Below are positions 1 through 10,213 of a stretch of DNA of 64,000 nt, one piece after another. This DNA comes from Isoetes taiwanensis (taxonomy: Eukaryota > Streptophyta > Lycopodiopsida > Isoetales > Isoetaceae). The DNA is taken from the NCBI GenBank assembly GCA_021234155.1, contig JAJEKV010000136.1, positions 496,001 to 560,000 of the forward strand, given 5' to 3'. The position numbers and the translations under genes are program-made. The notes under the pieces were generated by a model. That model worked only from the letters and a program-made list of their open reading frames with translations, made no database searches and was not told the origin of the DNA. Numbering within the stretch: the stretch's first letter is position 1; each line of letters opens with the position of its first letter.

Positions 1-435
1 CAAAGCATTGTACCAAATATAATCAGTTTTGTTAGCATCCTTTCCTCCTGTGGTTATGCAGGCATGATAGATGAGAGTTTTTACTGTTTTCTTTGCATGA
101 GCCGAGAATGGGGTTTTCCACCAACAATAGAGCACTATTGCTGCATGGTTGATGTTCTTGGGCGAGCAGGATGGCTTGAGGAAGCGAGAGATTTTACAAC
201 GAAGATGCCAATGCAGCCTGATGGAACACTATGGATGACGTTGTTCAACGCATGCAGGGCTTATTTTGATATGTAGGGAAATATGTTGTCCTCCTGTTGT
301 ACAATATCTGGCTTCTTGAATGGTCATCTGCGCTCGTTATTGTGTTACTGGTGAGAAAAGGAGAAGTTCTTCACAAAATGAAAACCCAAATTGAGGACTT
401 CAGGCAATCACAGGCAGCCAAAGATGAAGGTGATT
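1..435 (+). pseudogene. C-terminal fragment of a PPR protein, truncated by window start and frameshifted
   Basis: The reading frame is open from base 1 to a TAG after codon 92. It reads as the end of a PLS-type pentatricopeptide array: IEHYCCMVDVLGRAGWLEEA and a degenerate TLWMTLFNACRAY, the usual signature just before an E domain. After the stop, other frames still show E/E+-like remains (for example EVLHKMKTQIEDFR near 365-400), so the gene has lost its frame rather than ended. PPR proteins of this type bind organelle RNA one base per repeat and, with a DYW domain, edit cytidines. No DYW domain is seen downstream, so this copy is probably inactive. The same motifs occur intact in the complete PPR gene at 14.5-17.0 kb. 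Confidence 0.75.
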
Positions 436-2935
436 AATAATAGGCTTGCATCTCTTTTCGGGAAAGGTAACAAAATTCAGAATGTTTGGATCTGCATCCA
501 GAATCGAAAACCGCTGTAGCTTCATCAAACCTAACACCATTCACCATGTCTTGGGTAGAATTCCAATTTCAACCTACGTGGGATGCCGAGGATTTTCTGC
601 AAAAACAACTTGGAAAGAAAAAGAACAAATGAACCCTTTTTTACAGACGAAGAGCTTTATAATGCTGTGGTTTCTTGGAAAATAGTTTTTACCACAACTT
701 GCTGATGCACGAGGTATGGTATAAGCTGGGACCCTTTTTTTTGCATTCTTCAATGTTCTAACGAGGAAAGCCACTGCCACAACCTTTCTGGTTGAGCGTG
801 ACAATAGGAGAATTTAGTTGTGCAAGTGAGGGAGAGCTTGCTGATGCTTTCGACTGTCATAGCCGAGTATTGCGATCTTGCCTTTCAATCAAGAACTGTA
901 CATGCATGATGGATCATTATTGTCTATACAGACATTCTAAATGAATCTCATGAGAAGGTTCTCACCCGTTTCCTAGTTTTTATAGTTTCATATGCTTTCA
1001 GGCAACACTAGAATTGAGACACGATCCAGGCTTCAAAGGAGGCATGATATGGATTCAAGCACGATAATAAGATAAGTGCCACATCAAACACTATATTCCA
1101 CTTCACTAAGTACTTATTCTGTTCGAAATTAGAATAGCTTCCATTAACATCCACACAACACACACAAAACAGCCAAGAACATCGCAAAGATATGGAAATG
1201 TTTGTGATGCACAAGCATTTCCTATTCCTCCTCTTCCACAATGCATATAAAATGCATGTCAAACCCATAGCAACAGACTGGAATGGATCATCAGATGTAT
1301 ATACTCTCAGTGCACAGACGACGTTAATTCATTCGCGCTTGGGACGATTGCTATAACGACATATAAGAATGAAGCCAGTGCAGGTTCTTGGGACTAAGTG
1401 TGTGTTCATCTGTTAGGAATTATAGGATTGCTCTATAAATTGTAGTGCATCATTCAGATTTGCAGAGACTGCAATATGTTTTATTCACATCCATGGAATC
1501 ATTTTGTATTTAGATGCTACTAAAGGGTCATATGTAGAAGCTATCAGGCATAGTCCAAACCAAATTACAATCCGTGTATCTATCACAACAAGTATTATAG
1601 GAATTGATGAGTCTCACATGAAGCCTTCTGTCCAAAACACCGATGGTGCACGAAGAATTGACACTACAAAGGCTCATTTTTGCACGTGCAAAGAGATAAT
1701 TTTTTTTTAGCAATTGAAAGGAGTTCTTATGTTAGGAATAAGATGTCCTATACTTTCTAAAAGCATCATTCATTCAAATCTTTATGATGGCAACATTCAC
1801 ATACCGCAAATGGAACAGGGATTGGTAGAAAGTTTGCTACTAGTTTTGAAGTTACGTGATGTTCTTTCTATTCTATGTGATGCAAATTTGTTTGTAATGC
1901 CAGCTAGCTTTGGTTGCCAAATCCTCTCCAAGGAAAAATCTGAATATAACCAGAAAAGTTTCTTTTAAAGTAGAAAGCTATTCAAAATTAATTTGTAGAT
2001 TTAACCTAGATATTATTTGAGACATAAAGAACAACTGCTTATAAACAAGGTGTTGTGCGTGAAGGGTTGCCCTGCGGTTGTAACGAGCTTGGCCCATTAG
2101 CAGACATGTAATTTACATTTGCCTATTGATGATTATTGAGAATATTCAAATTGATCATTACATTAGGAATACATATTATATTAGAAGTTTATATAAAATT
2201 CATGTGATAAAAGTAAAGGGCATCAGTTTCTATGAGTGTTTCTGGAAAGAGGCAGAAGGAGCAATTTCTGGGCAGTTATGCTGGTCGAACCAGGGGATGC
2301 TTGGATTGCTTAGGTTGTTCTTGTTGTTGAAGAAAAGAATCAGAATTTAATGATTTGAATTAAGAGCATTAAAGAAATCTGAGTGATCTTGAATGTGATA
2401 ATGTGAGATTGAATGTCTTTTGCCACAGTGGAATATAAGAGGAAGTAAGGATTAAGCTAAGATTATTGTAAGAAGTCCGCGGATGGTCTTGGAATTGTAG
2501 AATAGTCTTTGGAATTGTATATAGTAGGGCAGATTTGTATGGAGTAAACAGGATCCTGGCAATAGCAGATAGAGATTGTTCTACTTGGGAGAAGCCAGAA
2601 CTCGATTGGAACCTTGAAAATCATGTAGCTTATAGGGGCTGCATGGAGGTTCTAGCAAGGGCATGAAAGGCACCATCAGCTCCATGAGACAAGATGCTAA
2701 TTACCTTTGGTGATTCGATTGAAGTTAAGCTATTAAACTAAACTACGATATGGAATTGCACTACTAAGAAATACTTGGAGCAACATTAATAATATTTACA
2801 TAGTATTTTCCATCATTTGCTAACCCATTCAACATGGACCACTCCCCCGTGCTTGCTCCATATCAATTAATAAACTACAGAGAGTCTTAAGAGCAACCTC
2901 TAAGAATCTGAGAGGTTCAATATCTTAATCTTCAT
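436..2935. other. gene-poor stretch, nothing recognised
   Basis: Only short open frames of fewer than 90 codons on both strands, with no recognisable protein motif, repeat unit or terminal structure. Base composition is AT-rich and typical of the spacers in this window. Confidence 0.5.
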
Positions 2936-3283
2936 TTAAATATGATAGAAGTAATATGGTTTCAAGCATAATTTTGCATATGGCAATGGATTGTTACTTT
3001 CTTGCTGGATTATGATTTCTGGCTCAATTAAAGCAACTTGCCTCATGCAAGGCAAAAAACCATCCACATCCAAAGAACCAGCATACATTGCCAAGCAGCA
3101 TAAATCTAATCGGTAGTCAATCATCTTGTTCATGCTCGAGGCACCTATGACATTGAGGGGATTTCGAGATTTTATAACCCCTTGAGAAAGCTTTGGTCCA
3201 CACTTTGCATCCTCTTTCCACATTTTAATACCCTTGTCTAATAGCTCTGATGTCCAGATCTTTGTAGAATATATCACTCTCTC
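2936..3283 (-). CDS. hypothetical protein fragment abutting a LINE
   Basis: An open minus-strand frame of about 115 codons ends with a TAA/TGA-type stop near 2936. Residues look protein-like (SRNPLNVIGASSMNKMIDYR, then a hydrophobic LCCLAMYAGSL stretch), but I do not recognise the family. Its upstream end coincides with the start of LINE A at about 3284, so the first residues read from 3298 are antisense LINE sequence and not part of it. A DUF7869-like minus-strand fragment lies on the far side of the LINE at 5.7-5.9 kb, so this could be a later exon of the same disrupted gene. That link is inference only. Confidence 0.25.
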   Translation of the reverse strand, partial: ERVIYSTKIWTSELLDKGIKMWKEDAKCGPKLSQGVIKSRNPLNVIGASSMNKMIDYRLDLCCLAMYAGSLDVDGFLPCMRQVALIEPEIIIQQESNNPLPYAKLCLKPYYFYHI

Positions 3284-4559
3284 GAGAGTTGTTCCCATCT
3301 ATAAGGCAGGTGACCCGCACTGCCCAGCCAATTACTGAAAAATCATGGTCAGTTCGGTGTTTGCAAAATTACTCGCTAGGATTCTCGAGCAGCAGTTGAT
3401 GGGCTAGGCAGAGGCAGCAGAGGTGCGGGCCCTCACCCATACAGGATTCGGACACGGCACTCAACCATTGACCACATCTTCACGTTGCGGACTCTGTTTG
3501 AAGACATCAGGAACGGCCGACATGACCTATATTGTTGCTTCGTGGATTTTGCGAAGGCCTTTGACATTGTGCCTCGGGAAAAGCTATGGGCAAGATTTAG
3601 CTGGAGGTTTTCAGTAGATTTGAGAATACAGTGTATAGGTTATATAAAAGATGCTCGGGCCGGTTGCAGCCGACAAGCCAACCATTTGATAGTAATATCG
3701 GGGTTCGCTAAGGGTGCCCTCTCTCCCCAATATTGTTTGGGCTTTACATTGATCAGTTGGAGAGCTGGCTTGCTGATAATGGGGGCGACGGAGCTCATCT
3801 TCTGCACCGAATCATCTGGCAGTTAATATATGCTGATGATGTGGACCTTCTAGCTTACACTCCAGCAGACATGCGCGCCATCTCGATGCCTCGGACATAT
3901 TCTGCCAAACGACTGATATGCGCGTCAACCTGACCAAGACTAAAGTGGTCTTCATATCATCCTCACATCAGCCGAGGATCCCCTCCTTCAGTTATCGAGG
4001 GCAAAATGTGGAAGTGGCACACACATACAAATATATAGGAGTGGAGTTTCCTTCTATTATGCACTGGGACGCATCCATATGGCTACGAGTGATGGCGGGC
4101 TGGAAGGCACTATATGCAATGCAGAACAATAATCACAGAGCGAAACTGTATGATTGGACCCATTAGTCGCCCCTGCTCAAGATCTTAATGGATTCTATCC
4201 TTGTGTATGGAGTTGAAGTATGGGGCACAGAAGTGTCCCTCGCTACTTGGAATGACTTGGACCAGGTGCAGAAAGCCTTCTTGATACGAGCACTAGAGGT
4301 GAAGTCCACAGTGCCATATCAAATTCTGTTGCAGGAGACGAGTTTCTTGCATCTTCCGAGGGCGGGCCTTGATCTCCACATTATCTATTTTTAGAAAGTG
4401 GCCAATATAGACGATGTTCGTCTCCCTAGCCTAGCCTATATCATAGCAATGGGGCCGCAGTGCCTCAAGGCCTGTTGGAGGGAAAAGAGAGCTCAATGGT
4501 TGATTAGATGGAATGTGCAGGAGCACTGGTGCATACACATGCAAACAAAGGCATATCGC

Positions 4560-4945
4560 TGATATGGTCTATGGGGTATGAGATAAAGCCTGGAAAGCTT
4601 GGGGCCTATTGGATAACGATTTTGGTGCGTTGGTTATCACTAGAGGTGCTAGTGCGTAACATTTGGTACTAAAGCCAAGGTTCAATTCCTCGTGGCACCA
4701 TTGGTATGTTCCACATGCTTGAGGGCAAGCATCTCGAGGAAGGGGGGAATTGATATAGTCTATGGGTTATGGGATAAAGCCTAGAAAGGTTGGGGCCCAT
4801 TGGATAACGATTTCCTTGAAGGATCCGCCCTCTTGGTGCGTTGGTTATCACTAGAGGTGCTAGTGCGTAACAATTGCCATACCTTGAAGGATCCGCCCTC
4901 TTGGTGCGTTGGTTATCACTAGAGGTGCTAGTGCGTAACAATTGC
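4560..4945 (+). repeat. tandem repeats interrupting LINE A copy 1
   Basis: A 60-base segment starting GATATGGTCTATGGGGTATG (about 4561-4620) recurs imperfectly at about 4753-4812. A second unit, TGGTGCGTTGGTTATCAC followed by TAGAGGTGCTAGTGCGTAAC, occurs three times, beginning near 4623, 4834 and 4895. The two right-hand copies are perfect over about 60 bases, with CTTGAAGGATCCGCCCTCT between them. The block lies between the RT and zinc-finger portions and is absent from LINE A copy 2, so it was inserted or amplified after this copy was made. Confidence 0.8.
4623..4700 (+). repeat. tRNA-like sequence, probable SINE head or tRNA relic
   Basis: The 78-base segment begins TGGTGC and ends GCACCA, which pair perfectly as a six-base acceptor-like stem. 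It contains GGTTCAATTCC, a close match to the polymerase III B box that forms the T arm, and TGGTTATCACTAGAGG where an A box would lie. The anticodon arm does not fold cleanly and no anticodon can be assigned, so it is not a credible working tRNA. The neighbouring copies at 4834 and 4895 retain only the 5' half. A tRNA-derived SINE nested in the LINE is the most economical reading. Confidence 0.5.
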
Positions 4946-5475
4946 CATAGCTTGAGGCAATATCTTGACGCTTGCTTCCTCAACAAGCTCTGGGATGCCA
5001 GTGCCCTTGAACAGGCCAAGATAGCACACTACCAGCGCCACATAAATCCCACATTGGAAAGGGGCCTGCAGTAGTACCTGCATACCCATTTGCCTATGAA
5101 AATGTGCAGACCCATTACTTCTATTTGCACAGGGGCACACCATCTTCGAATTGAGACGGGCAGATGGATTGGTGAGCCATGCCAGAATAGGCTTTGTCAA
5201 TACTGCCAAATGGAAGTTATTGAGGATGAATCTTATACCCTTCAAAGCTTCCCAACATATGATCAAATCTGGGCGTGCTATGCTGAGTTGGTCAGGCCTG
5301 GCCAGCCGCTGCATGTAACATTGAGCAGGCTTCCGTACGGATGCTGGGATCATACCTTCAGAAGGTCATGGATATACGAGATCAGCTATGTCCTCTGGCA
5401 CACACTTGACATGTACATATACATATATTTCATGATGATGTATACCTATACAGTTTGACATCATTCGTATTACTG

Positions 5476-5606
5476 CCACGGTTTTTCCCTCGAAAACCCT
5501 TTCTAGCGGGGGTTTTTTAACCCGGGCAAAAATAAGTTTGTTACGCTCCTTTATTGGGTCCCATAGGCCAATTGATCGTGGACGATAAAAATCATTCATT
5601 CATTCT
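5476..5606 (+). other. conserved LINE A 3' end (hairpin, GGGTCCCATAGGCCAAT block, ATTC tail)
   Basis: The sequence GGTTTTTCCCTCGAAAACCC, then a G-rich spacer, GGTTTTTTAA, and GGGTCCCATAGGCCAAT followed by GGACGATAAAAATC and (ATTC)n recurs in inverse orientation at about 30406-30560. A diverged relative lies at 8233-8345. The 3' untranslated ends of LINEs are the part recognised by their reverse transcriptase, which explains the conservation of this block while the coding region decayed. Confidence 0.65.
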
Positions 5607-5689
5607 CTCTTTCTCTTGCAAAACTTGTGGTTCTAGATGACCAATCCTAACGCTCAGACTTTTCAAGAATGTAGTTTTTCTCAAAGGGC

Positions 5690-5885
5690 GTTCGAAACCT
5701 GAAGCACAATGTAAGCCTAAATGTAAGGTGTTGGAGCTTTTGAGCTGAATTCTCAAAATAAATGCATCAGTGCAGCAATGGGGAGCGTACCCGATCTCCT
5801 CAAAAGAGTAGAGTAATTTATCAAGTAGAGCATCTATATCATCATGGGTATGTTCAACCATCATGAAACCTAGTTATACCTCATC
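5690..5885 (-). pseudogene. DUF7869-like fragment
   Basis: The minus-strand frame starts after a plausible 3' splice site near 5885 and reads LGFMMVEHTHDDIDALLDKL then YSFEEIGY. The core HTHDDID motif with this spacing resembles the GHTHEDID block of DUF7869 proteins, which are widespread, transposon-associated and of unknown biochemical role in plants and fungi. The frame continues to 5592 but its last part runs into the LINE A tail, so the homology is limited to about 60 residues. It lies just outside the LINE's 3' end. No other part of the domain is recognisable. Confidence 0.4.
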
Positions 5886-6539
5886 AAATACACATAGCTA
5901 ATAAGATAAGATAAATATGAAAATACATATCTATTCCTATTCTAGCTGACATAATTATTGAGCTGCAAATATGGTCTTCTTGTAATTCTTTTGGGCTGTG
6001 ACAAAGGTTTCAGAGGCACAATATATGCCTTTCATGAGTTGTTCATCATTTTCGTCTTCAACGCTTGCGATTCCAAAATTGAAGATCCCCATATGCAATG
6101 TGATCTAGATGTATCATGTAGATGCCTTCAAATATCTTCTACTAGATCTTCAAGAGTCTTCAATACATATTTAGGGGAGGCAATGTGAAAATTAGATTCA
6201 TGAACTGTAGCATCCCGTAGCATATATATTACATGAATAAGCTTTCAATGTCACAACTGATATGCAGATGCTTATTGTACTTCTATGCCTGAAAACGATT
6301 CTTATATGTGAGACAAAAGTAGTACTTTCTATTATGGTAGTTTCAGACTGCCAAAAACTCCAAACTGTTTGCCATTGATCAGTATTAAGCATAAGACATA
6401 TTTATAGAAGTGTATTTCTGATAGGAAAATATTCAAGTAATGATATTCTAGGATTTTCAACTCTGGTATTCTTGCAAAAGTAGATATTCCACATTTACAA
6501 TTTCTTAAACTGATTGGGAATCTCTTATGATTGATGTCG
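5886..6539. other. gene-poor stretch, nothing recognised
   Basis: Short frames only. No motif, splice pattern or repeat supports a feature here. Confidence 0.4.
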
Positions 6540-6584
6540 CCAAAGTTATCGTGTATGATGAGGTAAGGTAGGTAATCTTACTTG

Positions 6585-7145
6585 ATAATATCACAAAATT
6601 GCAGGATAAAATAGAATTATTAACTGCCAAAGTTGAGCATTTGGGAAAACAACATCAAGAGGGTACATGCACATTTGAAACCGATTTGAAAAGTGAAGTA
6701 CAATATGTGATATCTGAAGAAAGAGATAAGAAAAAGCGTCTTATGAGTTAGAATACTTGGGATTTTGGAAACATATGATGAAGATGTTAAAAGGGTAGCT
6801 GATGATTTTTGTCATAATCAATAACAAGCAGATGGTTGTGGCATTGTAGATGCTTGAAGAACTAATCGAAAATTGAAAGAAAAAAGTCATCATATTCTTG
6901 TCAAATGCAGAGATGAATCATCTAGAACCGAGTTGCTTAATTGTGGTCCAGATTTGGAAGGGACCAATTTTCATGAGAATCTCACATGGCAGCAACAACA
7001 AGATCGACCAGATGCAATTCATCAAGTAAAAGAAGCAAAGGCTACAAGGAAATGGACAGTCTATAGGAATGGACCAGTTAGTGATCAAAGAGAAGAAATA
7101 ATACGGAGTATTGGCAGGCTCCATGCCACAATCTTTGGAATATGA
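6585..7145 (+). pseudogene. LINE B ORF1-like remnant
   Basis: Frame pieces read DKIELLTAKVEHLGKQHQEG (a heptad-like segment), later HHILVKCRDESSRTELL, then FHENLTWQQQQDRPDAIHQV and KWTVYRNGPVSDQREEI, ending TAIFGI-like with a stop at 7143. A coiled coil followed by a basic, aromatic-containing module is what LINE ORF1 RNA-binding proteins look like. The assignment rests mainly on position upstream of the endonuclease. Stops between 6750 and 6870 separate the two pieces. Confidence 0.4.
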
Positions 7146-7397
7146 AGGGGCCAAAAGGGGTGTATCATAGTTTGAATTGGTTAAATGAGGGCAATTTAGT
7201 ATTCTCTTTTTACTTGAGACATGGAAGCATCTTCTATCTCATCTTCAAGAGGTAAGTGGTTTTAAATTATATTCAATTCGAAATGCAAAACTACAAAGAG
7301 ATAGACCTTTCAGTGGAGTAGCTTATTATGTTCGTAATGTTTTTGAAAATTGAGACATTTTAGAATGTGCAGATGAAGAAGACAAACAGTTCCTAAT

Positions 7398-8497
7398 CCC
7401 ATCGATCCCAGCCCTCGGATCGAAATTCTAGAGGGGGCGAGCATGCATGTCTTGCATGCATGCATGCAGTGCATGCCTTCTCTAGTTGAGAGAACGCTAT
7501 ATTAGGCGAGGTTCTTCATCAACGTCTCATCGGCGCTTCCTCTTCTCTCTCAGCAGGATCTTATTCTCTATTCTTTGAAATTATGTAGGGGAGGGGCTTT
7601 TTCCTGCTTGGATTGACCAATTTGGCCTTTCTTTCATGCTGTGACATGTCCTTTCTCGGCATTGCCTCTTCTTTAGCCATAATCCTTTGACCTTCGTCCT
7701 TGATCCCATTTTGATAAGGAAGTTCTCTTCTATTCGGGAGGTTTTTGTCGTTTTCATGCGAGCCTTATTCTAGAATCCCATCGATCCGAGCCCTCGGATC
7801 GAAATTCTAGAGGGGGCGAGCATGCATGTCTTGCATGCATGCATGCATGCGGTGCATGCCTTCTCTGGTTGGGAGATCGCTATATTAGGCGAGGTTCTTC
7901 ATCAACGTCTCATCAACGCTTCCTCTTCTCTCTCACCTTATTCTCTATTCTTTGAAACCCACCCCTCCCCCCGTTTAATTGTTTAATGTATTTGTCGCCT
8001 GGCACGCGTGACCAGCCCCTCTATTTGAAGAGGTTTTTGTTTTGTTGTCGGATGGCACGCGTGATCAGCCCCTCCACTTTGGGAGGTTTGTTTTGTCACA
8101 TTTGTTCTAGTGTTGGTGATGTGCATGTACAGGTTGGCAAGCGGCAGCAGCTTCGACTTCTCTATTCGTGGGTTTTGGTAGCGAATTCTCAGCCTTACGT
8201 TTGTCCAAGCCCCTTGTCGAAGGCTTATCACTAGGGTTTTTCCTCGAAAACCCAAAAGGGCGAGGTTTTTTAATCCCGGTGATAAGCTTTCGGCAGATAC
8301 ACAAACCAAACATTTATTAGCATTGTATTTCATGGGTCCAAGTTGTATAATTGGACATTCCCTTTATTTTTCTTCGTGGGTAGTTCGCATGTGTGCGGCT
8401 ACCCACTATCCACCACTGTAGAAAATCTGCTGAGATGAATGAGAAGCCTATCTATCGGGAGGTTTTTGTCATTTTCATGCGAGCCCCATTCTAGAAT
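7398..8497 (+). repeat. two head-to-tail copies of an unclassified element
   Basis: Copy 1 (about 7398-7777) and copy 2 (about 7777-8497) both begin CCCATCGATCC, continue with CCTCGGATCGAAATTCTAGA and a GCATGC-repeat palindrome, and share a 180-base leader with CTATATTAGGCGAGG and CATCAACGTCTCATC. Both end in GGGAGGTTTTTGTC, TTTTCATGCGAGCC and TTCTAGAAT. Copy 2 carries extra internal sequence, including a 50-base direct duplication (TGGCACGCGTGA...CAGCCCCTC at about 8001 and 8051) and the LINE A-like GGTTTTTCCTCGAAAACCC block. The arrangement resembles a short LTR-like or SINE-like element duplicated in tandem. It sits inside LINE B. No coding capacity. Confidence 0.7.
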
Positions 8498-8612
8498 TAG
8501 AATTAAGTTAAGAATAGTAGCATTCAAATAGGATTTGCTACTTTTTCTTTCCTTCTGTATATGTTGTGCAAATGAACTTGACTAAGCTTGGGCTGAAAAT
8601 AGATAACTGGAA

Positions 8613-9047
8613 AACATCTTGTGATATTCTAATGTTAGGGATTTCAATGGATGGCTGGGAATCTTGATGACAATCCCAATGCTATTATATCAGAGGCATG
8701 GCCAAATATGTACAAACAGTTTTAGCCAACACCATGAAATAAATTCTTCTGGGCAACAACTCCTCAGCTTATGTTCTTCACTTGATTTTATAGTGTATCA
8801 TGGCATGCAAGCAGTGGGATGCATTCGGATTCACGTACCAGTATGTAAGGATAGAGAATTTACGTATTCAATTGTTGATTATCTCATTGGTCAATCGGAC
8901 TTGGTACAGATGATTAATGCATTTATAGTTGAGCAATTCAATCCAAATTCAGATCATGCTCCAATCAGCTTGAAATTTGCTTTTAATTTCATGCCAAATA
9001 TAATAAAAAGAGGCTCAAGAATAAAACATAACAACTCCAGGGATTGA
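8613..9047 (+). pseudogene. LINE B endonuclease (EEP) domain remnant
   Basis: Just before 8664 the frame reads DILMLG followed, after a one-base loss, by DFNGWLG, the GDFN motif of exonuclease-endonuclease-phosphatase folds. Then come QQLLSLCSSLDFIVYHGM, SIVDYLIGQSDL and the C-terminal NSDHAPISL motif, whose SDH aspartate and histidine belong to the catalytic centre. These endonucleases nick target DNA to prime LINE reverse transcription. A stop at 9047 and the frameshift at about 8641 inactivate it. Confidence 0.75.
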
Positions 9048-9829
9048 AAGTTCCAAATAGAACTGGAAAAGGGGATGCTCCAAGTGTTGCGCTGGCATAC
9101 AGAGGTCATGCACTCAATTCCTTATTGGTAAAATGTGCATAAAAAGTTTATGGGTTTCATGGTGCCACTGCTAATGCACATCCAAAGAATAAATAGTATG
9201 ATGAAGAGCTTAAAGAGGCAAATAAATCAACCACAACTTGCAAGCTTATAAGAGATTTATCAGGTTAAGAAAACTGAATGGATATACCGTCAGCAAATTC
9301 CAATGGTAGATGAGTTTCAGACTCATCCTGGACGTTTCTGAAAGAAGCTATCTCCTCCAAAAGAGCAGATGTATCTCTCAAATGTTGAGGTATGGCATGC
9401 ATATTATGCGGTTCATTTGTACCTCAAAGTTGAAAGCGAGCTTGATTTGCCTATTGGTATGACTAAAACATTCATAATACCAATTGAAGATGTGGTAAAA
9501 GGCAATGGTAAAGCAAAAGATATTGATAGGCTGATCCGAGCACTTTAAGGTTTACGGTCCCGAATTAGCTGAGGTAATTGTGATCCACTTCAACCAAACT
9601 ATTCTAGAAGGCTTTCACGAACCTTGGACAATACATGTAATTCATTCAATACATTAGAAGGGTGAATAGTGAATCCAAACAAGTACCATACTCTTATGAT
9701 GAGTTGAGTTTTAGCTAAACTCTTTGACTGGATTTTTGATTGCAAATTGACTAAATGGGCTGAACAAAATGGAATCAGAGCAACTGGGCAGGCTGGATTT
9801 TGCCCTGGATTTCATATTTAAATTACTTG

Positions 9830-10195
9830 TTGACTTTAAGAAAACGATTGAACGATTAAAACAATTGGGAGTTCCAAATGATTGGATAGTTGCTATTGGC
9901 CGCTTATATGAAGGGGAAAAATATGTATATATGTTGGTTTTATAGATATTATAATCAGTGATATTGGAGTTCAGCAGGGTTGCCCACCTTCCCCAACACT
10001 TTTTGGCCTCTATATTGATCAGGACCGCTCTTTCCCACGTATCTTCCAAGAGTTTGTTATTTTGCTTCTTTATGCTGATGACTTGTTGTTATGTGCGCAC
10101 AATCAAGCTGATTTGCAGCTGCAGATAGATGCTGTGGAAGTCTTTTGTACCAAACCTTGATAAAACGAAAACCTTATATTTTGGCAAAGCAAAGA
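9830..10195 (+). pseudogene. LINE B reverse transcriptase fragment
   Basis: Three frames together give FKKTIERLKQLGVPNDWIVA, then ISDIGVQQGCPPSPTLFGLY, and ILLLYADDLLLCAHNQADLQ. QQGCPPSP and YADD are RT motifs B and C, with YADD providing two catalytic aspartates. The palm domain is broken by indels and the thumb and 3' region are missing where copia sequence begins. Confidence 0.75.
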
Positions 10196-10213
10196 CTGCT
10201 TTGACATATCAAG

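Larger units (their letters stand above)
3284..5606 (+). mobile_element. LINE A copy 1: 5'-truncated non-LTR retrotransposon with decayed reverse transcriptase
   Basis: The element starts inside the reverse transcriptase (RT) domain: VVPIYKAGD, then ANY.KIMVSSVFAK, HSTIDHIFTL, CCFVDFAKAFD and LIYADDVDLLAY (active-site YADD). These are split over several frames by indels. Downstream come VNLTKTKVVFIS, YKYIGVEF, a conserved LDQVQKAFLIRALEVKSTVP block and a C-terminal HHLRIETGRWIGEP...LCQYCQ zinc-finger-like block that matches copy 2 at 30.4-32.3 kb. The 3' end carries a GGTTTTTCCCTCGAAAACCC hairpin region and finishes in a short (ATTC)n tail at about 5592-5604. Truncation at the 5' end and a simple-repeat tail are normal for target-primed reverse transcription. 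Multiple frameshifts make it non-functional. Confidence 0.85.
6540..10213 (+). mobile_element. LINE B: second non-LTR retrotransposon, interrupted and truncated
   Basis: Remains in order are an ORF1-like coiled-coil segment (6585-7145), a tandem repeat insertion (7398-8497), an apurinic-endonuclease domain (about 8613-9012), a poorly preserved linker with YDEELKEANK (about 9195), and an RT domain (about 9830-10195) with QQGCPPSPTLFGLYIDQ and LLYADDLLL. The order ORF1, endonuclease, RT is standard for plant LINEs. Sequence similarity to LINE A is limited to general RT motifs, so it is a separate family. The 3' part is missing: at about 10213 it passes directly into antisense copia sequence. 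Many stops and indels show it is dead. Confidence 0.75.

Noticed and set aside
4623-4700. Functional tRNA gene
   Set aside because: Acceptor stem and B box are present, but the anticodon arm does not fold and the D arm is poor; treated as a SINE/tRNA relic.
7437-7870. CRISPR-like array or RY-motif enhancer from repeated GCATGC
   Set aside because: Only two copies in a longer tandem element and in a plant genome; GCATGC runs are a simple palindromic repeat. RY-type seed enhancers are possible but unsupported here.
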